Shown here one piece after another: positions 35,988 to 40,863 of a stretch of 40,863 bases of DNA. Each line of letters starts with the position of its first letter. The first letter of the stretch is position 1. Both the position numbers and the translations under genes were made by a program. Below the pieces are notes generated by a model that was not told the origin of the DNA, made no database searches, and saw only the letters and a list, made by a program, of their open reading frames with translations. The stretch lies in IMG/VR virus record IMGVR_UViG_3300021437_000041, positions 1 through 40,863 of that record; one strand, given 5' to 3'. The stretch is from a virus.

Positions 35988-37154
35988 GTGTCCATTTCGC
36001 AGATCCAAGGTAAGCAGGCGCCCATTCACCTCTGGGCAAACGTTCATGAGGTGGAGAGCCAAGCGCTCGATCAGCTGAAGAACATCGCGGCGCTGCCGTG
36101 GGTGTTCAAGCACGTGGCCGCGATGCCTGACGTGCACTACGGCATCGGCGCGACCGTGGGCTCGGTGATTGCGCTGAAGGGCGCTGTCGCCCCAGCCGCA
36201 GTTGGGGTCGATTTGGGCTGCGGCATGGCTGCGGTGAAGACGACGCTGCGCGCGAACGACTTGCCCGACTCGCTGGGAGCATTGCGCAGCCGGATTGAGG
36301 CTGCCGTTCCCGTGGGCTTTGCGGCCCACGGCGAGGTTTCCCAGCGCGTCGACCGGCATCCCCTGTGGAAGACCTTCGCCGAGCTGCACGATGGCGTGCA
36401 AGACAACGTCGCCCGCGCGCGCCAGCAGATGGGCACGCTTGGTGGCGGCAATCACTTCATCGAGGTCTGCCTGGACGGCGAGCAGAACATCTGGGTGATG
36501 CTGCACTCCGGCTCGCGCAACATCGGCAAGGTGCTGGCCGATATCCACATCAGCGCTGCCAAGAAGCTCGCGCACAACCAGGCTTTGCCCGACAAAGACC
36601 TCGCGGTATTCTTGGCCGGTACGCCCGAGATGCAGGCGTACCGACGAGATCTCTCGTGGGCGCAGGACTACGCGCGTGCGAACCGCGAGACGATGCTCGT
36701 GCTCGTCTCGGACGTGCTCGTGAGCATGTTCCCCCACGTCGAGTTCGGGCCGCCCGTGGTTTGCCACCACAACTACCTCTCTGAGGAGAACCACTTCGGC
36801 GAGGACGTGTTCGTGACACGCAAGGGCGCGATCAGCGCGCGCCTCGGACAGCTCGGCATCATCCCGGGGAGCATGGGTACGCGTTCCTACATCGTACGGG
36901 GCAAGGGCAACCCGGAGTCGTTCGAGTCGGCATCGCACGGCGCAGGCCGGCGCATGTCGCGCGGTCAGGCAAAGCGCACGTTCACGCTCGAGGACTTGGC
37001 CGCGCAGACCGCTGGCGTCGAGTGCCGCAAGGATGCGGGCGTGCTCGATGAGATCCCCGGCGCGTACAAAGAAATTGAGACCGTGATGCGGCAGCAGGCA
37101 GATCTTGTGGAGATCGTCGCCGAGCTGCAGCAGATCTTATGCGTGAAAGGCTAG
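35988..37154 (+). CDS. rtcB: RtcB-family RNA ligase
   Basis: 388 residues. Motifs in order: M-P-D-V-H (46-50), V-G-V-D-L-G-C-G-M (about 72-80, with the metal-binding Cys), L-G-G-G-N-H-F-I-E, L-H-S-G-S-R-N-I-G, C-H-H-N-Y and A-S-H-G-A-G-R-R-M-S-R, whose His is the guanylated residue. RtcB joins 2',3'-cyclic-phosphate or 3'-phosphate ends to 5'-OH RNA ends using GTP and Mn, repairing cleaved tRNA or rRNA. Length is close to RtcB2-type proteins. Start is GTG. In a phage-like element it may counter host tRNA-cutting defences (inference). Confidence 0.93.
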   Translation: MSISQIQGKQAPIHLWANVHEVESQALDQLKNIAALPWVFKHVAAMPDVHYGIGATVGSVIALKGAVAPAAVGVDLGCGMAAVKTTLRANDLPDSLGALRSRIEAAVPVGFAAHGEVSQRVDRHPLWKTFAELHDGVQDNVARARQQMGTLGGGNHFIEVCLDGEQNIWVMLHSGSRNIGKVLADIHISAAKKLAHNQALPDKDLAVFLAGTPEMQAYRRDLSWAQDYARANRETMLVLVSDVLVSMFPHVEFGPPVVCHHNYLSEENHFGEDVFVTRKGAISARLGQLGIIPGSMGTRSYIVRGKGNPESFESASHGAGRRMSRGQAKRTFTLEDLAAQTAGVECRKDAGVLDEIPGAYKEIETVMRQQADLVEIVAELQQILCVKG

Positions 37155-37162
37155 GCGTGGCC

Positions 37163-37200
37163 CGTGGCAGGCCCCGAGGCATTCCCCGCCTCCCGCCACG
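37163..37200 (+). terminator. Hairpin after rtcB
   Basis: CGTGGC (37163-37168) pairs with GCCACG (37195-37200) around GAGGC/GCCTC (37176-37180 with 37188-37192). No T-run. Either the end of the rtcB transcript or the first domain of the RNA that follows. Confidence 0.5.
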
Positions 37201-37211
37201 ACCCGCAGGGA

Positions 37212-37297
37212 AGGCTAACACCGCCGCAGGCACCGGGTCAGCTACCGGCTCCTGGCGTTTGGTGCCAGGCCAAGCCAGTCGGCGGTGACGAAAGCCT
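37212..37297 (+). ncRNA. Branched structured RNA candidate downstream of rtcB
   Basis: AGGCT/AGCCT (37212-37216 with 37293-37297) and the 8-bp perfect CACCGCCG/CGGCGGTG (37219-37226 with 37280-37287) close a junction. Inside are CCGG-g-T/A-CCGG (37233-37248) and CCTGGC-GTTTGGT-GCCAGG (37251-37269), a 6-bp stem with a 7-base loop. The outline is like a tRNA lacking the T arm, but no T-loop and no normal CCA end exist. On the minus strand the same helices form. Candidate only; near-by rtcB makes an RNA substrate attractive but unproven. Confidence 0.45.
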
Positions 37298-37303
37298 ACG
37301 CGC

Positions 37304-37519
37304 TTAGACGTGGATGTACCAGCTACCCCGGTCCTCGTCCTCGAACCAGCCCAGGTTCTCCATCTTGTCGTGATCCTCGTCGGACATCTCTATGCCGATA
37401 CACTCGCCGGCATAGATCTTCTCGCCATCGCAGTTGATGTAGCTCTCCCAGGCTGGCGTCTTGTCCTTGTACTTCAGGATGATGCTGAGCCCCGCGTGGA
37501 CCGATTCGAGCTTGGACAC
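37304..37519 (-). CDS. Small acidic protein
   Basis: 71 residues from a GTG one base after the preceding stop. Strand-rich start, acidic D-E-D-H-D-K-M-E-N and aromatic end. Part of a three-gene leftward cassette (38059 to 37304). Unrecognised. Confidence 0.6.
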   Translation of the reverse strand: MSKLESVHAGLSIILKYKDKTPAWESYINCDGEKIYAGECIGIEMSDEDHDKMENLGWFEDEDRGSWYIHV

Positions 37520-37520
37520 G

Positions 37521-37703
37521 CTACCGCACGCACTGCCAGCTGCAGTTGTTGCGGAACATGTCGTAGCAGATGCACATCGGGTGCAGTCCGGGCGGGCAGA
37601 TGGGAGCGATGGACATGCAGCCCATCGCATCGGCGGGTTCGGGCGCTGTGATTACGGCTGCGGGCGACAGGAACAAGAGCGTGAACAAGATCACTTTTTT
37701 CAT
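37521..37703 (-). CDS. Secreted Cys-rich peptide
   Basis: 60 residues. M-K-K-V-I-L-F-T-L-L-F-L start and A-D-A near residue 26 make a signal peptide. The mature peptide of about 34 residues has six Cys, likely three disulfides. ATGA overlap with the upstream gene. Could be a toxin-like or envelope peptide; no function visible. Confidence 0.65.
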   Translation of the reverse strand: MKKVILFTLLFLSPAAVITAPEPADAMGCMSIAPICPPGLHPMCICYDMFRNNCSWQCVR

Positions 37704-38059
37704 GGCGTGGCCTCCGGCAAGGAAGCCTCCTTGTACTCGCCGTGCTTCTCTGCCCATAGGGCGTCCACGAACTTTTTCCAGCCCGAGTAGTGCTTCTCGT
37801 AGTTGAAGCTCCGGAGGGCTTCCACGGTTGTGGGCTCGGCCATCCATTGGCCTTCGTATCCATGGCAGCTGCAATGCGAGCCGCAGACCAGGTACAGTTG
37901 CCCGTCTTTCCTGAAGACGATGGCTGCCCGGGAGCTGAAGTTGTGGGACTCGTCGCAGGCGTATAGGAGCTCGGCGCCGTCGAGCGCTGCCGCGGGCTCG
38001 CGGAACGCGCGCAGTACGTCCGCTTGGTCGCCGAAGCCGTAGAGGTGAGGCAAGTCCAT
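37700..38059 (-). CDS. Hypothetical protein, first of leftward cassette
   Basis: 119 residues. C-G-S-H-C-S-C-H-G in the middle is a likely metal site. F-R-K-D-G-Q-L-Y-L-V and W-K-K-F-V-D-A-L-W surround it. The 18-bp motif lies 13 bases upstream of the ATG. Unrecognised. Confidence 0.6.
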   Translation of the reverse strand: MDLPHLYGFGDQADVLRAFREPAAALDGAELLYACDESHNFSSRAAIVFRKDGQLYLVCGSHCSCHGYEGQWMAEPTTVEALRSFNYEKHYSGWKKFVDALWAEKHGEYKEASLPEATP

Positions 38060-38072
38060 ACGTCTACCTTAC

Positions 38073-38090
38073 CTATCTTTTCTTTGGTAG
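38073..38090 (-). promoter_or_regulatory. 18-bp motif copy (minus CTACCA-AAGAAA-AGATAG)
   Basis: Directly upstream of the leftward cassette starting at 38059. Less palindromic than other copies. Confidence 0.45.
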
Positions 38091-38161
38091 GGTAGGCCGG
38101 TCTTGGGCGTTCTGGGGTTGGACCCCCCTTCACTCCAGAGCGTCCAGGGCAGACCAAAGCC

Positions 38162-39247
38162 ATGTCCAGCTCGATAGCCAGCGCATCTACACCGGACCAT
38201 CTTCGGGAATACCTTCGAACCGGCGAATGGCGTGAGCCCGGCTCGGTTGCCGTGCAGTCGCGCGAGGGTACGTACTGCGTGCTCAAGGTGAAGTGGGAGC
38301 GCGTCGGCAACGAGCTACGGAACGTCGAGCGCGTCGAGTTGCCGGCGATCACGAAGAGTATGACGCTGACCGGCGTTCACGTGCGCCGCGTGGACGGCAC
38401 CGACTTCAAAATGATGCTGGCCAATCCGATCTGCGCTGAGCCCGGCGCGATCATCGGCTTCAACGCGCAAGCGCTCCGCATCGAGCTGTCCGATCATCTC
38501 TATGCCTTCCCGGGCACCGAGCTCGAAGAGGAAGACGAAGGTGATTGGGACGACGATGGTGACGACGATGACGATGAGTCGCACGTGTGTCCGATTGAGA
38601 CTTCGCGCGCGGATGTTGTCGATCGGCTGATGGGCCTGAGCATCAACGTGCAGGTGAAGCAGGATTTGAAACGGGGTGAGTGGCACGTTGATCCGCATAC
38701 GTGGGGCAGGATGTATGAGTCCTGGTCGAAGCGAAATGCCTTACACCGCGAGAGGCACAAACGTTTGCTCGCCGAATGGGGCGTGGAGGAGCCGTCGTGC
38801 GCGGACGACCCCGAGAAGAAGCCGGACTACCGATTCCCGGTCGTAGCCGGCATCGAGCACGGCCATATCGGAGATGCCCGGGAAGCATTTTCGCTCGGCC
38901 GCGACGAGGCGCCTCCAGTGCTTTGGAATGGCTCCTGCGCGTCGAAGCTCGCTCCGCTCGCAGAGAAGCACGCGCGCAACATGCGCTTGCTCGAAGAACT
39001 GAAGAAAGCTGGGCATCTTTCGCCTGAGAAGATCCGCGAGATCTTGGCGCCGGCAGGTGAAGCGCCGAATCCCATGGCAGCATCGGATTTGAGCGCGGGT
39101 CTTCTCGCGATGCAGAAGTTCGGCGAGGAGCGCTTTGCGGAGATCGCTGGCTCGAACTCGGCGACACGCGGAGACTCTACCGGCCTGACACTCGCCGAGT
39201 TGCATCAGCTCGATGTGGAGCGCGCGCTTAGTGCTATGAAGTCGTAA
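38162..39247 (+). CDS. Large hypothetical protein with acidic tract
   Basis: 361 residues. N-terminal alpha/beta domain of about 125 residues, then an Asp/Glu run near 120-140 (E-E-D-E-G-D-W-D-D-D), then a helical C-terminal half with H-L-S-P-E-K-I-R-E-I-L. The acidic run may be a flexible linker or mimic nucleic acid. No family recognised. It has its own strong 3' hairpins, so is probably transcribed alone. Confidence 0.7.
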   Translation: MSSSIASASTPDHLREYLRTGEWREPGSVAVQSREGTYCVLKVKWERVGNELRNVERVELPAITKSMTLTGVHVRRVDGTDFKMMLANPICAEPGAIIGFNAQALRIELSDHLYAFPGTELEEEDEGDWDDDGDDDDDESHVCPIETSRADVVDRLMGLSINVQVKQDLKRGEWHVDPHTWGRMYESWSKRNALHRERHKRLLAEWGVEEPSCADDPEKKPDYRFPVVAGIEHGHIGDAREAFSLGRDEAPPVLWNGSCASKLAPLAEKHARNMRLLEELKKAGHLSPEKIREILAPAGEAPNPMAASDLSAGLLAMQKFGEERFAEIAGSNSATRGDSTGLTLAELHQLDVERALSAMKS

Positions 39248-39253
39248 CGAAGA

Positions 39254-39287
39254 GGGATGGGCGCTGCCTCTTCACAGCGCCCATCCC
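39254..39287 (+). terminator. Perfect 13-bp terminator stem
   Basis: GGGATGGGCGCTG pairs with CAGCGCCCATCCC around eight bases, seven bases after the 38162-39247 stop. No T-run after it, but strong and well placed. Confidence 0.7.
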
Positions 39288-39291
39288 TGAA

Positions 39292-39331
39292 AACGAGTCC
39301 GGCGCAAAAGTGGATGGAGCCGGTTCTCGTT
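39292..39331. terminator. Second hairpin between convergent genes
   Basis: AACGAG and CCGGC pair with GCCGG and CTCGTT, followed by TCTAATCTTT. It can serve either direction between the convergent 38162 and 39361 genes. Confidence 0.6.
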
Positions 39332-39360
39332 CTAATCTTTGCCCGTAACCTGTACGAGCA

Positions 39361-39771
39361 TTAGCGGCCGGTTGGTCGACCGCAGACGCAGATCTTTTGG
39401 TGCGAGTGGGCGCAGAGACCGCATTGCGTGTCGAGCTTGATCCAAGGCGCGTCGAACGAAGCCGGCCTCCCTATGAATGCCTCAAACTCGCTGAGCCGCG
39501 CTCTCTCAGCCGCTTGCACGGCGCGGTTCCGGATGACGGGCGGACTTGGCAGTTCGGCCTTCGGGCAGCTGCACACGTGATAGCCGCACGCCGAGCAGCA
39601 CGACACTTCGCCGGGTCCGATCCAAATGCTTCGGTGATAGGCCCCCGTGCGGTTTCCGCCGATCGATGAGTCCATCCGCTCGCCGACCGTGTTCGGATGC
39701 AACTTGCGCTCTTTCGGTATGGCTCTGCGCGATGCGATGCGGTCCATATGCCATGATTCTTTGCCAGCCAT
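39361..39771 (-). CDS. Cys-rich hypothetical protein
   Basis: 136 residues. C-C-S-A-C-G-Y-H-V-C-S-C near the middle and C-G-L-C-A-H, C-V-C-G near the end are two metal-binding clusters. The ATG follows GGAGGAC. The 39793-39810 motif is upstream. Unrecognised. Confidence 0.65.
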   Translation of the reverse strand: MAGKESWHMDRIASRRAIPKERKLHPNTVGERMDSSIGGNRTGAYHRSIWIGPGEVSCCSACGYHVCSCPKAELPSPPVIRNRAVQAAERARLSEFEAFIGRPASFDAPWIKLDTQCGLCAHSHQKICVCGRPTGR

Positions 39772-39792
39772 AATGTCCTCCGAGCGCGCATC

Positions 39793-39810
39793 CTACCAAT
39801 AGTTTGGTAA
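39793..39810. promoter_or_regulatory. 18-bp motif copy (CTACCA-ATAGTT-TGGTAA)
   Basis: Nearly perfect palindrome between two leftward genes, upstream of the 39361-39771 gene. Confidence 0.55.
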
Positions 39811-39818
39811 CGCCGCAA

Positions 39819-40103
39819 TCATCCCTCGTATTGCAACTCGATTGCACGTGAGAGCAGCTCTGCGGCGAGATGTGCGATGAAAAGCGGCTCATATTGCCGC
39901 CATCTGGCGGGCAGAACGCGGTGCGCTCTGTTCATTTTTTCCGGAGCACCGCGCGCGCTCCAATGCATCTCAAGTTCGACGCAGCCGTCCGGGCGATGCT
40001 CGATGAGCACGTCGTAGAAGCCGCAGCGAATGAAGGGACGCCCCGACGCGAGGCACCAATTCAGTTCAGCTTGCAGAGGGACCGTCTCTGGGGCAGTCTC
40101 CAC
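39819..40103 (-). CDS. Hypothetical protein
   Basis: 94 residues. Mixed fold with C-G-F-Y-D-V-L-I-E-H and a helical end. It diverges from the relaxase-like gene. Unrecognised. Confidence 0.6.
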   Translation of the reverse strand: METAPETVPLQAELNWCLASGRPFIRCGFYDVLIEHRPDGCVELEMHWSARGAPEKMNRAHRVLPARWRQYEPLFIAHLAAELLSRAIELQYEG

Positions 40104-40139
40104 AGCGGCAGCCTAGCAAAACATTGCTTGGCCGCCGCT
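40104..40139 (+). other. Stem-loop before the relaxase-like gene
   Basis: AGCGGC-a-GCC-t-AGCA pairs with TGCT-t-GGC-c-GCCGCT. It sits four bases before the leader repeat, the same order as in the leftward genes. Confidence 0.6.
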
Positions 40140-40142
40140 AAA

Positions 40143-40155
40143 GGAGACACGCTAA
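40143..40155 (+). repeat. Leader repeat GGAGACACGCTAA (plus strand)
   Basis: Exact copy two bases before the ATG at 40158. Confidence 0.85.
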
Positions 40156-40157
40156 AA

Positions 40158-40808
40158 ATGACCAAGGTCGAGTCATCGGCTTTGGCGACCCTTCGTTCCC
40201 GGCGCTTGCAGCGAACGCCCGTAGGCGAGGCGCTGTACAGGCTGGAGAGGGTCGTCAAGCCATGGGATTTGCGATTTGAGGACGAGGAGCCCTACAGGCC
40301 GCCCGGATCGGACCGCGTCGTGCGGATGCCGGACAGGCCGCCCGAGGGGGCGCCGTATGCCCAGATCGAGACGGTGTTCCTGTCTCGCCACCTTGCCTGG
40401 GCGCAGTCTCTGGCGGTCAAAAAGCACTTCCTCGAGCGCGAGCATGTTGTGCTCGAGCCCAGGTGGGAGATGTTTGGCCCAGACGAGCTCCGGCCGATCT
40501 CGGACGAGGAACCGCGCGTCTACCATGTCACCGCTAGCAAGCTGTTCATGCTCAAGTGCAGCGGCGGCCCCGAGCGCCTGCGTGACGTGACGTTCGACTG
40601 GATGCGCCGGGTAGGGGAGGACGCTGGCGGGACACTGCGCTGGGCGGCGTTCATCCATACCAAGCGCTTTCTGCACCTTCACGTGCTCATTCGCGGCTTG
40701 GACGCAGAAGGCAAGCTCCTCTACTTCCCGGACCCCTACATCGCCAACGGGCTGCGCTGGCAGCTGCAGCATGCGCTAGCACAGGCGCTGGGTATCCCAG
40801 GTGGATGA
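40158..40808 (+). CDS. Relaxase-like protein (VirD2/DUF3363-type HxH core)
   Basis: 216 residues. Near the C-terminus L-R-W-A-A-F-I-H-T-K-R-F-L-H-L-H-V-L-I-R-G has the three-His arrangement (His167, His173, His175) and R-G of MOB relaxases. D-P-Y-I-A-N-G-L-R follows, as in VirD2/DUF3363 proteins. Upstream, Y-H-V-T-A-S-K and L-R-D-V-T-F-D-W-M also fit. The usual N-terminal nicking Tyr is not evident and the protein is far shorter than full relaxases, so it may be trimmed or have another role. Start fixed by the leader repeat. Confidence 0.6.
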   Translation: MTKVESSALATLRSRRLQRTPVGEALYRLERVVKPWDLRFEDEEPYRPPGSDRVVRMPDRPPEGAPYAQIETVFLSRHLAWAQSLAVKKHFLEREHVVLEPRWEMFGPDELRPISDEEPRVYHVTASKLFMLKCSGGPERLRDVTFDWMRRVGEDAGGTLRWAAFIHTKRFLHLHVLIRGLDAEGKLLYFPDPYIANGLRWQLQHALAQALGIPGG

Positions 40809-40863
40809 CGCGACCAAGCGGCTTTGCGGAGCTGCTGTCCTCGTCCTCTATCTGTTCGTGGCA
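40801..40863 (+). CDS. Start of a membrane protein, cut by window edge
   Basis: GTG at 40801 gives D-D-A-T-K-R-L-C-G-A-A-V-L-V-L-Y-L-F-V-A, a membrane helix onset. An ATG at 40804 in another frame (ATGA overlap) is the alternative. A coupling-protein-like gene often follows relaxases, but 21 codons cannot show it. Confidence 0.35.
   Translation, partial: MDDATKRLCGAAVLVLYLFVA

Noticed and set aside
35934-36938. 334-codon minus-strand frame opposite rtcB
   Set aside because: rtcB on the plus strand carries all family motifs; the antisense frame is His/Arg-rich shadow sequence.
37219-37291. tRNA gene
   Set aside because: There is an acceptor-like stem and a 7-base loop with T at the right place, but no T arm or T-loop signature and the loop's first base is G.
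37212-37297. Twister-type self-cleaving ribozyme after rtcB
   Set aside because: TAACACCGCC and CAAGCC recall twister core pieces, but CACCGCCG pairs fully with CGGCGGTG here, and the unpaired A-rich side of the internal loop is missing.
1-40863. Virion structural or packaging genes
   Set aside because: No terminase, portal, capsid, tail or large tape-measure-like gene was found. If this is a phage, those genes lie outside the window.

Overview
The window is GC-rich bacterial mobile-element DNA packed with short, tightly overlapping genes. There are no rRNA or recognisable tRNA genes and no virion structural genes. Its organisation is that of a temperate phage, phage-plasmid or integrative element. 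Base and codon use would fit a GC-rich proteobacterium or myxobacterium-like host, but the sequence does not identify the host.

Layout. (1) 1-7351, leftward: small membrane and coiled-coil genes, a tyrosine integrase (2105-3277) with a small HTH protein before it, a string of short genes, a Gp157-like protein and a RecA-fold phage ATPase (5421-7010), together a recombination and integration arm. (2) 7398-8434: an immunity-like switch, with an XRE regulator (leftward) and a small HTH protein (rightward) diverging and the same 10-bp word in inverted orientation on either side. (3) 8435-13872, rightward: a Dam-like adenine methylase, a replication-initiator-like protein, a DnaB helicase, small genes and an XRE protein. 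The initiator gene holds an 11-bp-periodic iteron array followed by a GATC cluster, a good candidate origin. (4) 13898-16484: a peptidoglycan hydrolase (TIGR02594 type), an FAD amine oxidase and small genes. (5) 16682-23937, leftward: about 21 small hypothetical genes, many preceded by a repeated ribosome-binding leader (GGAGACACGCTAA) and often by a stem-loop. (6) 23938-25628: a largely non-coding hub with a parS-like centromere site, a terminator, several copies of an 18-bp motif and a highly structured candidate RNA on the minus strand. (7) 25629-33233, rightward: about 23 small genes joined almost throughout by 4-nt ATGA/GTGA overlaps, including a DHH phosphoesterase and duplicated small Cys and membrane proteins. 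(8) 33239-35074: TerD and TerC-like genes. (9) 35167-38059: a coiled-coil gene, an RtcB RNA ligase, a structured non-coding stretch just after rtcB and a small leftward cassette with a secreted Cys-rich peptide. (10) 38162-40863: a large acidic unknown protein, two small genes, a relaxase-like HxH protein and the start of a possible membrane protein.

How it fits together. Regions 1-3 resemble a lambda-type early region: recombination and integration leftward, replication rightward and a divergent regulator pair between. The parS site and relaxase-like gene add plasmid-like traits, so a phage-plasmid or an integrative mobilisable element is plausible. Two repeated DNA elements link the transcription units: an 18-bp motif near unit starts (YYACYA-N6-TGRTAS) and the GGAGACACGCTAA leader. 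The main novelty candidates are the minus-strand RNA at 25257-25569, the iteron/GATC array, the 18-bp motif family, the leader repeat with its stem-loops, and the structured stretch after rtcB.
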